A stretch of DNA of 32,019 nucleotides from Zoogloea sp041904905 (GCF_041904905.1 NZ_JAYRMI010000043.1:1-32019); one strand, 5' to 3'. Counted from the stretch's first letter, positions 1-9,042 are shown. Notes: generated from the sequence alone by a model not told the origin. Program-made: numbers and translations.

Positions 1-581
1 GGGTCGCGCCCGGCGGTGGGGATTGCGTCGGCGCAGGCCGGGGCGGCGAGGTGGATGAAGGCGCGGTCGTCGTTGCCCAGGCGGGCGTCGAGGCCGGCCA
101 GCGCGCGGCGCAGGCCGTCGGCGTCCAGCGGGGTGGCCGGGGCCTGCTGGATGTTGGCGTCGGGCACGCCCATCAGGCGGGCGATGGCGGCGGCGTCGCC
201 GTCGGTGCGCTGGCTGTCGAGGCCGAGCAGCAGGGCGTGGTTGGAGGCGCGCGGGGTGCTGCGGGGGACGAGGCGGGTTTCGTCGCTGCCCGCCCGGCTT
301 GGGGCGCTCTCGGCGACGGCCGGCGCCGGGGTGTCGATGAGCAGGCTGTGGCGGGGCAGCCAGCCGCTGCGGCCCCCGTCGGCCTCGACCCGATACCAGT
401 CCCGGCGTTCGTCCACCACCCGCACCGTGGCGAGGCGATGGACGGTGCTCACGACCGGCGCGTAGGGGCTGGGGTCGGTGCGGAGCTTCTCGTGGGCGGT
501 GAGGGTGGCGGTGTCGGCGGCGAGGGCGGTCGTCGCGGCCAGCCACAGGGTGAGGAGGATCGCGGGCGTGCTGGAGCGCAT
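1..581 (-). CDS. Exported SH3-domain protein, possibly caspase-like (3' end outside window)
   Basis: Reading the minus strand from the ATG at 579-581 gives about 193 codons with no stop before the window edge, so the C-terminus is missing. The start is followed by a typical signal peptide (MRSST, then a hydrophobic stretch ending in ALAAD), so the product should be exported. Residues about 25-80 look like a bacterial SH3 domain (AHEKLRTDPS, then VRVVDERRDWYRVE and GWLPRHSLL). From about residue 110 the pattern HALLLGLD, then DAAAIARLMG and a D-x-AFIHLA strand resembles the start of a caspase-like (peptidase C14) fold, but the expected Gly-His-Gly is not obvious, so this part is tentative. The gene diverges from lolC. 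The catalytic region cannot be judged because it lies off the window. Confidence 0.62.
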   Translation of the reverse strand, partial: MRSSTPAILLTLWLAATTALAADTATLTAHEKLRTDPSPYAPVVSTVHRLATVRVVDERRDWYRVEADGGRSGWLPRHSLLIDTPAPAVAESAPSRAGSDETRLVPRSTPRASNHALLLGLDSQRTDGDAAAIARLMGVPDANIQQAPATPLDADGLRRALAGLDARLGNDDRAFIHLAAPACADAIPTAGRD

Positions 582-750
582 GGGGGCGGGCCGGTGGTGG
601 TGAGCTGCCGGAGAGCTTACGGCAGCGGGTGCCGGCTTGGCAAAACGGGCGGCGGCGGGGGGCGCCTTGTCGGCCTCTCGTTGAAATCGGATAACTCCGG
701 CACAATGCGCCCCTGCGCCGGGTGTGCCGGCGTTTCTGGTTCCATTGCCG

Positions 751-2004
751 ATGCCCTACGAATTCCTCGTCGGCCTGCGCTATACCCGCTCCAAGCGGCG
801 GGCGCAGGGCCGCAACCGGTTCATCTCCTTCATCTCGCTGGTCTCGATGCTGGGCATCGCCCTGGGCGTGGCGGCGCTGATCGTCGTGCTGTCGGTGATG
901 AACGGCTTTCAGCGCGAGCTGCGCACCCGCATCCTGGGCGTGGCGTCCCACGTTCAGGTGAGCGGCTACGACGGCGAGCTTGCCAACTGGCAGCGGGTGG
1001 CCGACGAGGCGGCCAAGCACCCCCGGGTGCGGGCGGTGGCGCCCTTCGTGCAGGCCCAGGGCATGCTGTCCTTCGACCAGACGGTGCGCGGCACGCTGAT
1101 CCGCGGCATCCTGCCCGACGCCGAGGACAAGGTGGCCGACTTTGCCCGGCACATGCGCTTCGGCCAGCTCGACGACCTGCGCGCCGGCGAGTTCGGCATC
1201 GTGCTGGGGGCGGATCTGGCCCGGGCGCTGCGGGTCTCCACCGGCGACAAGGTGACGCTGATCGCGCCCCAGGGGCTGGTGACGCCGGCGGCGATCCTGC
1301 CGCGGCTCAAGCAGTTCAAGGTGGTGGGCATCTTTGAGGTGGGGATGTACGAATACGACTCCAGCCTGGCGCTGGTGCATCTGCAGGATGCCCAGACGCT
1401 GTACCGGATGGAAGACCGGGTGAGCGGGGTGCGCCTCAAGCTGGACGACCTCTTCGAGGCGCCGCGGGTGGCGCGGGAGCTGCCCCGGCTCCTGGAGGCC
1501 GACACGATGGTGTCGGACTGGACGCGCAGCCACGCCAATTTCTTCCGGGCGGTGCAGATCGAGAAGAACGTGATGTTCATCATCCTGCTGCTGATCGTCG
1601 CGGTGGCGGCCTTCAACATCGTGTCGACGCTGGTGATGGCGGTGCAGGACAAGCAGGCCGACATCGCGATTCTGCGCACCCTGGGGGCGAGCCCGGGTTC
1701 GATCATGGGCATCTTCGTGATCCAGGGGGCGCTGATCGGCTTCATCGGGCTGGGCATTGGCGTGGCGGGCGGCGTGGCGCTGGCCCTCAACATCGATGTG
1801 GTGGTGCCGGCCATCGAGCGCCTGTTCGGGGTGCAGTTTCTGGCCAAGGACGTCTATTACATCTCCGACCTGCCGTCCGAGCTGTTGTGGTCCGACGTGA
1901 TCGCGATCACCACGGTGTCCTTCGTGCTGACCCTCGTGGCGACGCTCTACCCGAGCTGGCGGGCGTCGCGTCTCAACCCGGCGGAGGCCCTGCGCTATGA
2001 GTGA
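751..2004 (+). CDS. lolC: Lipoprotein-releasing ABC transporter permease (LolC/LolE family)
   Basis: This is the inner-membrane permease of the Lol system, which extracts mature outer-membrane lipoproteins from the inner membrane and hands them to LolA. The 417-residue product starts MPYEFLVGLRYTRSKRR, the family's usual N-terminus, so the ATG at 751 is preferred over an in-frame GTG at 724. It has the expected topology: TM1 at about 24-50, a large periplasmic domain at about 51-270, then three C-terminal TM segments at about 274-298, 315-345 and 377-400, matching the MacB-like core plus FtsX domain. It overlaps lolD by 8 nt, so the two are translationally coupled. Only one permease gene is present. 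A lone LolC/E hybrid working as a homodimer (LolF type) is known in several proteobacteria and may apply here, which is inference. Confidence 0.93.
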   Translation: MPYEFLVGLRYTRSKRRAQGRNRFISFISLVSMLGIALGVAALIVVLSVMNGFQRELRTRILGVASHVQVSGYDGELANWQRVADEAAKHPRVRAVAPFVQAQGMLSFDQTVRGTLIRGILPDAEDKVADFARHMRFGQLDDLRAGEFGIVLGADLARALRVSTGDKVTLIAPQGLVTPAAILPRLKQFKVVGIFEVGMYEYDSSLALVHLQDAQTLYRMEDRVSGVRLKLDDLFEAPRVARELPRLLEADTMVSDWTRSHANFFRAVQIEKNVMFIILLLIVAVAAFNIVSTLVMAVQDKQADIAILRTLGASPGSIMGIFVIQGALIGFIGLGIGVAGGVALALNIDVVVPAIERLFGVQFLAKDVYYISDLPSELLWSDVIAITTVSFVLTLVATLYPSWRASRLNPAEALRYE

Positions 2005-2680
2005 TGCCGTGATCGAATGCCGCGGGCTGTCCAAGTCCTTCCGCGAAGGGGCGGATGCGGTGGAGGTGCTGCGCGGCGTGACCATGTCGGTGGCGCCCGG
2101 CGAGCGGGTGGCGGTGGTCGGCTCGTCCGGCTCCGGCAAGAGCACGCTGCTGCATCTGCTGGGCGGGCTGGATGTGCCGTCGGCGGGCGAGGTGAAGCTG
2201 CTGGGGCGGGATTTTTCGACGATCTCGGACGCCGAGCGGGGCCGCCTGCGCAACGAGTCGCTGGGCTTCATCTACCAGTTTCACCACCTGCTGGCCGAGT
2301 TTTCTGCCGTCGAGAACGTGGCGATGCCGCTCTTCGTGCGGCGCCTGCCGAAGGACGAAGCCCTGGCCCGGGCCGCCGAAACCCTCAAGGCGGTGGGGCT
2401 GGGCCATCGGCTGGATCACACGCCGGGCGAGCTTTCCGGCGGCGAACGTCAGCGGGCGGCCATCGCCCGGGCGCTGGTCACCCGGCCGGCCTGCGTGCTG
2501 GCGGACGAGCCCACCGGCAACCTGGATCGCCAGACCGCCGAGAAGGTCTTCGCGCTGATGCTGGAGCTGGCCGAACAGCAGGGCACCGGTTTCGTGATCG
2601 TCACCCACGATCCGCAGCTGGCGGCGCGGGCCAGCCGGGTGCTGCGTCTTCAGGACGGCCTGCTGGAGAACGGGGCCTGA
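1997..2680 (+). CDS. lolD: Lipoprotein-releasing ABC transporter ATPase LolD
   Basis: This is the cytoplasmic ATPase that powers lipoprotein release by the LolC/E-type permease encoded immediately upstream. The 227-residue length is normal. Visible motifs are Walker A GSSGSGKST (42-50), a Q-loop at Q94 (FIYQFHHLL), the ABC signature LSGGE (146-150) followed by RQRAAIARAL, Walker B CVLADEP (166-172) with the catalytic Glu, the D-loop NLD, and the switch His in VTHD. The segment FIYQFHHLLAEFSAVENV is characteristic of the LolD/MacB group. The ATG lies inside the last codons of lolC (8-nt overlap). A perfect 8-bp hairpin follows the stop codon. Confidence 0.96.
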   Translation: MSDAVIECRGLSKSFREGADAVEVLRGVTMSVAPGERVAVVGSSGSGKSTLLHLLGGLDVPSAGEVKLLGRDFSTISDAERGRLRNESLGFIYQFHHLLAEFSAVENVAMPLFVRRLPKDEALARAAETLKAVGLGHRLDHTPGELSGGERQRAAIARALVTRPACVLADEPTGNLDRQTAEKVFALMLELAEQQGTGFVIVTHDPQLAARASRVLRLQDGLLENGA

Positions 2681-2711
2681 CCCTGTATCTCCATACCGTT
2701 TGGGCGCCTGG

Positions 2712-2732
2712 CGCTGCCCGAACTGGGCAGCG
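2712..2732 (+). terminator. Hairpin after lolD, possible terminator
   Basis: Perfect 8-bp stem CGCTGCCC/GGGCAGCG with a 5-nt loop, 31 nt after the lolD stop. The stem is strong but no T-run follows, so it may be a weak or factor-dependent terminator or an mRNA-stabilising structure. Confidence 0.35.
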
Positions 2733-2770
2733 TGTCGGTTGATGGATAGTCCTTCCGATAGCAGGGTTTC

Positions 2771-2798
2771 TCAAGTTTAAGGGCGGCGGTGTCGATAA
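2771..2798 (+). promoter_or_regulatory. Sigma-28 (FliA)-like promoter of the chemotaxis gene
   Basis: TCAAGTTT at 2771-2778 and GTCGATAA at 2791-2798 each match the flagellar/chemotaxis sigma-28 consensus (TAAAGTTT and GCCGATAA) at 7 of 8 positions. The spacer is 12 nt, one more than the usual 11. The site lies about 50 nt upstream of the chemotaxis-receptor ATG, a gene class normally transcribed by this sigma factor. Confidence 0.5.
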
Positions 2799-2847
2799 AC
2801 GCGCACCCGGGCCTGCGATGGGGCCGGGGTATCACATCGGAGACACC

Positions 2848-4870
2848 ATGAACGCCCTGTTTTCCCCCGCGGTTGCGCTGCTCAACCGCCTGCGCTACCC
2901 GAAGAAATTCATGCTCCTCGGGTTGATCTCGCTGCTCGTAATCGGATCGTTGCTGGTCCAGCTTGCGCTGTCGCTCCGGGAGAGCATCGATTTCGCGGAG
3001 AAGGAGCTGGAGGCGCTGGGGCACGTTCCCCGGCTGCTCAAGGTGATCCAGACCGGTCAGCAGCACCGCGGTTTGTCCTCCGGCTTGCTCAACGGCAACG
3101 AGGAGATGCGCGCGCCGCTGCAGAAGAAGACCGCCGATGTGGCCGTCGCCTTCAAGGCGGCCGACGAGGCCCTGTCCGGCGCGCGGTCGAGTTCGGCCGT
3201 CAAGCGCTGGCAGGAGGTGCGCAAGGATTGGGCCGCGCTGGAATCCACCGGCCTGCAGATGAAGCCGCGGGACAACCTGCTCGCCCACACCGCGATGATC
3301 CGCAAGGCCGTGCTCACCCTTCACGATCTGGGCGACGACGGCAATCTGACCCTCGACCCTTCGGCCGATTCCTACTACCTCATCGACAACCTGATCCGTC
3401 GGGTGCCGGACGTGTCGGAGCGGCTGGGCCGCCTGCGGGCGATGGGGACCGGCGTGCTCGCCGCCAAGGCGATGGACGACCAGCGCCGCTTCGACATCAG
3501 CACCCAGCTGGGCGAGCTGAACATGGCGCTGGCCGACTTCAACGAGAACCTCGATCGCGCCGCGGTGGCCAACCCGGCGGTGCGCGGTTCGCTGGAGCGG
3601 CTTGGCAAGGAGTTCAACGGGCTCTCCGGGCAGGTGGTCGAGGCGCTCCAGGAGCGCATCCTGAAGGGCGACTTCGAGATGGCGCCCAAGGCCTACTTCG
3701 ATCTGGTCACCCGCGCCATCGACATGACCTTCGCCCAGACCTACGACGAGCTCATCCCGGCGGTCGATGGCCTGCTGAAGGCGCGTATCGCCGGGCATCG
3801 CCAGGCGTTCCACGTCAACGTCGTCATCTCCGGCACGGCCCTGCTGCTGCTGCTCTACCTGTCGGCCGGCTTCTACGTGGCGGTGATGCAGTCCGTTGCC
3901 GAACTCAAGACCGGCGCCCAGGCGCTCGCCGACTGCGATCTGCGCACGCGCATCGCGTTCTCGGCCAAGGATGAGCTGCACGAGGTGGCGGACCAGTTCA
4001 ACGAGATGACCCAGGCGGTCGCGCTGGTGATCGGCAAGGTCCAGAGCGGCGCCAACGACGTGGCCCGGGCCGCGGAGAACCTCGCCGCCTCGGCCTCGCT
4101 GGTGTCGTCGGGCTCCGAGCAGCAGAGCGCCGCCGCATCCAGCATGGCCGCGGCGGTGGAGGAGATGACGGTGGGCATCGAGGAGATCGCCAGCAGCGCG
4201 TCGGAGGCAGAGGGCATCTCGTCCTCCTCGGGCCGGCTGTCGTCCGACGGGGGGGGCGGTGGTGGCGCGCACCGTCACCGAGATGGAGCGCATCGCCAGC
4301 TCGGTGCGCGACTCCGCCACGGTGATCCAGCAGCTCGGCGACCAATCCACCCAGATCTCGACCATCGTCAACTCGATCAAGGAGATCGCCGACCAGACCA
4401 ACCTGCTGGCTCTCAACGCGGCCATCGAGGCGGCCCGGGCCGGCGAGAGCGGCCGCGGATTTGCGGTGGTGGCCGACGAGGTGCGCAAGCTGGCGGAGCG
4501 CACCACCAAGGCCACTGGCGAGATCACCGGCATGGTGGTGTCGATCCAGAACGGCACCGAAAAGGCCGTGACCACCATGCAGGAGGGGGTGACCCGGGTG
4601 CAGGATGGGGTCGTGCTGGCCAGTCAGGCAGGCAACGCGATGGGCCAGATCCACGCCGGCGCGAGCCAGGTGGTCAATGCCGTGGCCGACATCTCCGCGG
4701 CCCTGCGGGAGCAGGGGGCGGCGAGCACCGAGATCGCCCGCAACGTGGAGCGCATCGCCCAGATGGCCGAGCAGAACAGCGCGGCGGTGCGGGATACCGC
4801 CGGCACCGCCCAGCGCCTGGAAGGGCTGGCCCAGCAGCTGCGGGCGGAGGTGGCCCACTTCCGGATCTGA
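2848..4870 (+). pseudogene. Methyl-accepting chemotaxis protein, frameshifted at a G8 run
   Basis: This is a transmembrane chemoreceptor that would control CheA. The ATG at 2848 follows GGAGA. TM1 is at about residues 21-43, a helical periplasmic sensor at about 45-320, TM2 at about 323-347, and HAMP at about 348-400 (DLRTRIAFSAKDELHEVADQ). The signalling domain begins in the same frame. At 4249-4256 a run of eight G shifts the frame. The remainder continues in the +2 frame from about 4256 to the stop at 4870 and includes the hairpin tip EIADQTNLLALNAAIEAARA and the GRGFAVVADEVRKLAE motif. Seven G would give DGGAVVAR and an intact receptor of 673 residues. Read as written, the first frame runs on without a stop to 5088 and loses the signalling tip. 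It could be a homopolymer sequencing error, a true mutation, or a slippage or phase-variable tract. The reading as a receptor gene is secure; the broken state is not. Confidence 0.88.
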
Positions 4871-4887
4871 ACCCCGGCCCGAAATTG

Positions 4888-4925
4888 AAACGCCCCGGTG
4901 CGCAGTGCGCGTGCCGGGGCGTTTT
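4888..4925. terminator. Intrinsic terminator between chemoreceptor and potassium channel genes
   Basis: An 11-bp stem AAACGCCCCGG / CCGGGGCGTTT closes a short GC-rich loop and continues into TTTT on the plus strand. On the other strand the A-tract reads as TTTC, so it can serve both convergent genes. Confidence 0.8.
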
Positions 4926-4943
4926 GCGTGGACGGGCGCCGGG

Positions 4944-6074
4944 CTATTCGGGGAGCAGGGCCGCTTCGAGTTCCTGCCGGCCCAGCGGCGAGGCCATCGC
5001 GATGACGTACTGCCCCGGGGCCAGCATGAAATCCTTGGTGGGGTTGAAGACCAGCTCGTCGCCCTTGCGCACGGCCAGCAGCACGTAGTTGGGGCTGCGC
5101 AGGCGCAGGGTGTCGAGGGCGCGGGGCTCGAAGTGGTCCGGCACGCGGACTTCCTCGAGGCGCAGCTTGAGTTCGGAGCGGAGCATCTCGTCGAGGAAGG
5201 ACACCACGTGGGGCCGGATCATGCTGGAGGCGATGCGCATGCCGCCGGTGAAGTCGGGCGAGATCACGCTGTCGGCGCCGGCCTTGCGGAGCTTCTCGGC
5301 GTTGCGCACCTCGTGGCAGCGGGCCACGATGCGGATGTTGGGGTTGAGCTGCTTGGCGGTGAACACGATCATCAGGTTGCGGCTGTCGTCGCCGGTGACG
5401 GCGAACACGCCCTGGGCGTCCATGATGCCGGCCGACAGCAGCAGGTCGTCGTCGCTCGCGTCGCCCCCCAGGTAGACCAGCCCCGGCAGGCGCTCCCGCT
5501 GGGCCTCCATCGCCGCCTCGTCCGCGTCGATGGCCACGAAATGGCGGTGGGTGGTGGTGAGTTCGTTCGCCACGTTGCGGCCGACCCGGCCGAAGCCGCA
5601 GATGATGTAGTGGCTGTGGAGCTTGCGAATCTGCTTTTCCATGCGTCGTCTCCGCAGGGTGTAATCGAGGTCGCTTTCCAGGAAGAAAACGGTCAGGCTG
5701 GTGAAGAGGAAGGTGACCGCGCCAAAGCCGGCCAGGGCGATCAGGCCGGCGAACAGGCGCTCGGCGAAGCCGTCGATGTGCACGATCTCGCCGTAGCCCA
5801 CGGTGGTGACGGTGATGATCGTCATGTAGAAGGCGTCGGACAGGTTCGCCTGCTCGCCGCCCGCCAGATAGAAGCCGGCCGTGCCGACGCCGATCAGCGC
5901 CACCAGGAAGCCCGCGGCAAAGTAGATCCGCAGCAGGATGCGCGGCAACTGGCTGCCGCGCCGTCCGGCCGGGGCGGCGACGGCCTTCCGGCGATGACGC
6001 AGGTGCAGCAGGCGGCGGATCAGGGCAATGAGATAGGCGATCTTCAAGACGGGCCGTTCCGGCGTTTGCGCCAT
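4944..6074 (-). CDS. Two-TM potassium channel with TrkA (RCK) regulatory domain
   Basis: This is an inner-membrane voltage-independent potassium channel of the MthK/Kch type. TM1 is at about residues 45-70. The pore helix leads into the selectivity filter TVTTVGYGE (88-96), and TM2 is at about 104-132. A cytoplasmic RCK-N Rossmann domain starts at about 154 with the nucleotide-binding GFGRVG (160-165). An RCK-C domain occupies about the last 80 residues. The total is 376 residues from the ATG at 6072-6074. That start lies 31 nt inside the upstream DUF2062 gene. A TTG overlapping the DUF2062 stop (TTGA) is an alternative start that would drop ten residues. Neither has a clear Shine-Dalgarno. 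Overlap and shared strand suggest an operon with the DUF2062 gene. Residues needed for conduction are all present. Confidence 0.9.
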   Translation of the reverse strand: MAQTPERPVLKIAYLIALIRRLLHLRHRRKAVAAPAGRRGSQLPRILLRIYFAAGFLVALIGVGTAGFYLAGGEQANLSDAFYMTIITVTTVGYGEIVHIDGFAERLFAGLIALAGFGAVTFLFTSLTVFFLESDLDYTLRRRRMEKQIRKLHSHYIICGFGRVGRNVANELTTTHRHFVAIDADEAAMEAQRERLPGLVYLGGDASDDDLLLSAGIMDAQGVFAVTGDDSRNLMIVFTAKQLNPNIRIVARCHEVRNAEKLRKAGADSVISPDFTGGMRIASSMIRPHVVSFLDEMLRSELKLRLEEVRVPDHFEPRALDTLRLRSPNYVLLAVRKGDELVFNPTKDFMLAPGQYVIAMASPLGRQELEAALLPE

Positions 6075-6583
6075 TGGTGGATGAGATGGGTGCGCCAGGC
6101 GAGGCGGGTGAGCATGTACCCGGCCATCGACAGCCCCGCGGCCAGCGCGATCAAGCCCGCGACGAGCGGCCGGCCGAGCCCGGCCATCCAGCCGGCCAGG
6201 GCCAGCAGCCAGTGGCCTACGCCGTCTGCGCCCAATTCGGGCGGGGCGGCGAACTGACCGGCGCCGGGGCCAAGCATCCACTCGCCGATGGCAAAGGCCG
6301 CCACGTACAGGGGCACGATGGTGAAGGGGTTGGTGTAGAGCGTGGTGAACAGCGCCAGCGGCAGATTGACGCGGAACAGCACGCAGCACAGGGCCGCGCC
6401 CAGCATCTGGAACGGCCCCGGGATGAGGCCGCAGAACAGCCCGACGGCAACGGCCCCGGCCGCCGAGTGGCGGTTGAGGTGCCACAGGCGGGGGTGGAAC
6501 AGGGTCGACCCGAAGGGCGCGAGCCAGCGGTTGGCGGCGAGCGCTTCGTGATCCGGCAGGTAGCGCTTGAGCAGTCGTCGCAT
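6044..6583 (-). CDS. DUF2062 membrane protein
   Basis: This is a small inner-membrane protein of unknown function. Family features seen are MRRLLKRYLPDHEAL at the N-terminus, WHLNRHSAAGAVAVGLFCGLIPGPFQ and NPFTIVPLY, followed by three to four hydrophobic segments. The ATG at 6581-6583 gives 179 residues and matches the usual family N-terminus. An in-frame ATG at 6628 would add 15 hydrophilic residues (MAETRVSSEPDTRTD), so the longer form cannot be excluded. It overlaps the downstream potassium channel gene by 31 nt. Some family members lie next to envelope or glycosyltransferase genes, but nothing here fixes a role. The gene diverges from comEC. Confidence 0.82.
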   Translation of the reverse strand: MRRLLKRYLPDHEALAANRWLAPFGSTLFHPRLWHLNRHSAAGAVAVGLFCGLIPGPFQMLGAALCCVLFRVNLPLALFTTLYTNPFTIVPLYVAAFAIGEWMLGPGAGQFAAPPELGADGVGHWLLALAGWMAGLGRPLVAGLIALAAGLSMAGYMLTRLAWRTHLIHQWRKRRNGPS

Positions 6584-6699
6584 GTCAGTGCGGGTATCGG
6601 GTTCCGACGATACCCTCGTCTCCGCCATGGATTCTAACCGAGTCGCCGGAACTTGACGCCAGCCGCACGACGGCGCCGTTTTCGGCTAGATTGCCGGGC

Positions 6700-9042
6700 A
6701 TGGTGACGATCGTCATGGCATTTGCAGTCGGCATTCTGGCCGGACAGCTGGCAAGCGCGCTGCCGTCTCCGGCCGGCATCGCCGCCGGGCTGGGGTTGGG
6801 GGTGGCAGCGGGCCTGCTGGGGTGGCGCCTGCCGGTTGGGCGGATGGCCCGCGGGCTGCTGCTGGCGCTGGCCGGTGCCGCCATCGGCTGGAGCTACGCC
6901 GGCTGGCGGGCCGAACTGCGCCTTGCCGATGCGCTGCCGGCCGAGCAGGAGGGCCGCGACGTGCTCATGACCGGGGTGGTGGCCAGCCTGCCCCAGGACT
7001 TCGAGCGGGGCCTGCGCTTCGTGTTTGAGGTGGAGAACAGCGCCGGGCCCGTGCCGCGACGGATCTCCCTGGCCTGGTACGCGGGTTATCGGGACGAGGA
7101 ATTGCACAGCCTGCCGGCGATCCGCGTGGGCGAGCGCTGGCAGTTGCTGGTGCGCCTCAAGCGGCCCCACGGTAACGTCAATCCCCACGGCTTCGACTAC
7201 GAGGGCTGGTTGCTCCAGCAGGGCATCCGCGCCACCGGCTACGTGCGCCCGGCAGAGGCCAACCGTCGGCTGGACGCCTTCGTGCCGGGCCTGATGAACG
7301 GCGTCGAGCGCCTGCGCGAGGGCGTCCGGGCGCGCTTTCGGGCGGCGCTGCCGGACGCGCCCTACGCCGGGGTGCTGGTGGCGCTGGCGGTGGGCGACCA
7401 GCGCGCGATTGCCCCGGAGCTGTGGCGGGTGTTTGCGGCCAGCGGCATCTCCCATCTGGTGGCGATCAGCGGGCTGCACGTGACGATGGTGGCGGCGCTG
7501 TTCGCGGCGGGCGTGGGCGGAATCTGGCGGCGCACCCCGGCGCTGGCGCTGCGCTGGCCGGCCCAGCAGGCGGCGGTGACGGCAGGCTTCGTCGTGGCCC
7601 TGGGCTACTGCCTGCTCGCCGGCTGGGGCGTGCCGGCCCAGCGCACGCTCTACATGCTTGGCTGCGTGGCGCTGGCCATCGGCCTGCGGCGGGAGACGGC
7701 GCCCGCCCGGGTGCTGGCGGTGGCCTTGGGGGTGGTGCTGGTGGCCGACCCATGGGCGGTGCTGGCGGCGGGCTTCTGGCTGTCGTTCGGGGCGGTGGGG
7801 CTGCTGTTTCTGGTGAGCAGCGGGCGGCTGGGGCGGGAGGGGCGCATGCTGGGCGCCGTGCGCGCCCAGTGGGCGATCACCCTGGGGCTTTTGCCGGCGC
7901 TGCTGCTGCTGTTCCAGCAGTTCTCGGTGGTGTCGCCGCTGGCCAACGCCATCGCGATTCCGGCGGTGAGCTTCGTCGTCACGCCCCTGGCGTTGTTGTA
8001 TGCCGTGTTCCCCCTGCAGATGTTTGCCGATCTGGCCCACGCCGCCTTTACCGCCACCATGCTGCCGGTGCGCTGGTTGGCGGCGCTGCCCTGGGCGGCC
8101 TGGCAGCAGGCGGCGCCGCCACCCGCGCTGGCGGTGCTGGCCGGCCTGGGCTGCCTGTGGGCGCTGCTGCCCCGCGGCACGCCGTCCCGCTGGGTGGGCT
8201 TGCTGCCGCTGGTGCCGCTGCTGCTGTGGTCGCCGGCCCGCCCGGCGCCGGGCGAGGCCAGGGTGGCGGTGCTGGATGTGGGCCAGGGGCTGGCGGTGCA
8301 CGTGCAGACGGCCGGGCACGACTTGCTCTTCGACACCGGCCCGGCCTTTTCGGCCGACGCCAACAGCGGCGAGCGCATTCTGCTGCCCTATCTGCGGGCG
8401 ATGGGGGTGCGGCGGCTCGACACCCTGGTTGTCACCCACCAGGACAACGATCACGCTGGCGGCGCCGAGGCGGTGCTCACCGGCCTGCCGGTGGACGAGG
8501 TGCGCAGCTCGCTGCCGCCCAACCACCCGGCGCGGGTGATCGCCGGCCCGCGGGATGTGCCCTGCGCCGCCGGTCAGCGCTGGGACTGGGACGGCGTGCG
8601 CTTCACGCTGCTCCACCCGGCCGAGGCGAGCGACGCGGCGCCGCGGAAGACCAACGACATCGCCTGCGTGCTGCGGATTGAGGCCGGCGGCCGGCGCCTG
8701 CTGCTCACGTCCGACATCGAGGCGGTGTCCGAGGCGGCGCTGATCGCCCGCGATGCCGACGCCCTCGCCAGCGACGTGGTGGTGGTGCCCCATCACGGCA
8801 GCCGCACGTCCTCCACCGCGGCCTTCGTGGCGGCGACCCGGCCGCGCTGGGCGATCTTTCCGGTGGGCTACCTCAACCGCTTCCGCCACCCCAACGGCGA
8901 GGTGTGGGCGCGGTGGTCGGCGGCCGGGGCCGGCCTGCTGCGCACCGACGCCGGCGGGGCGATCCTGTTCACCCTGGGCGCGGCCGAGGTGCAGCCCGCC
9001 ACCGCTCGCGACCGGGCGCCGCGCTACTGGCACGGGCGCTGA
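6700..9042 (+). CDS. comEC: DNA internalisation / competence protein ComEC (Rec2)
   Basis: This is the inner-membrane channel that carries single-stranded DNA into the cytoplasm during natural transformation. The 780-residue product shows the full family order. There is an N-terminal TM cluster and a DUF4131/OB-like periplasmic part (LMTGVVASLPQ, then RISLAWY) at about residues 1-200. The Competence domain, with many TM helices and the motif SGISHLVAISGLHVTM, spans about 215-490. A C-terminal metallo-beta-lactamase-like domain starts at about 520 (VAVLDVGQGLAVHV). Its metal motif THQDNDHAGG has H580, D582, D584 and H585, and a later DVVVVPHHGSR is also present. The ATG at 6700 was chosen; a TTG at 6691 adds three residues. 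No comEA or comFC is adjacent, so competence cannot be inferred from this locus alone. The length is normal and no motif is missing. Confidence 0.94.
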   Translation: MVTIVMAFAVGILAGQLASALPSPAGIAAGLGLGVAAGLLGWRLPVGRMARGLLLALAGAAIGWSYAGWRAELRLADALPAEQEGRDVLMTGVVASLPQDFERGLRFVFEVENSAGPVPRRISLAWYAGYRDEELHSLPAIRVGERWQLLVRLKRPHGNVNPHGFDYEGWLLQQGIRATGYVRPAEANRRLDAFVPGLMNGVERLREGVRARFRAALPDAPYAGVLVALAVGDQRAIAPELWRVFAASGISHLVAISGLHVTMVAALFAAGVGGIWRRTPALALRWPAQQAAVTAGFVVALGYCLLAGWGVPAQRTLYMLGCVALAIGLRRETAPARVLAVALGVVLVADPWAVLAAGFWLSFGAVGLLFLVSSGRLGREGRMLGAVRAQWAITLGLLPALLLLFQQFSVVSPLANAIAIPAVSFVVTPLALLYAVFPLQMFADLAHAAFTATMLPVRWLAALPWAAWQQAAPPPALAVLAGLGCLWALLPRGTPSRWVGLLPLVPLLLWSPARPAPGEARVAVLDVGQGLAVHVQTAGHDLLFDTGPAFSADANSGERILLPYLRAMGVRRLDTLVVTHQDNDHAGGAEAVLTGLPVDEVRSSLPPNHPARVIAGPRDVPCAAGQRWDWDGVRFTLLHPAEASDAAPRKTNDIACVLRIEAGGRRLLLTSDIEAVSEAALIARDADALASDVVVVPHHGSRTSSTAAFVAATRPRWAIFPVGYLNRFRHPNGEVWARWSAAGAGLLRTDAGGAILFTLGAAEVQPATARDRAPRYWHGR

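Noticed and set aside
51..1337. 428-codon plus-strand frame over the left edge
   Set aside because: Opposes the signal-peptide/SH3 gene on the minus strand and overlaps lolC in another frame. The sequence is Gly/Arg/Ala-rich and meaningless.
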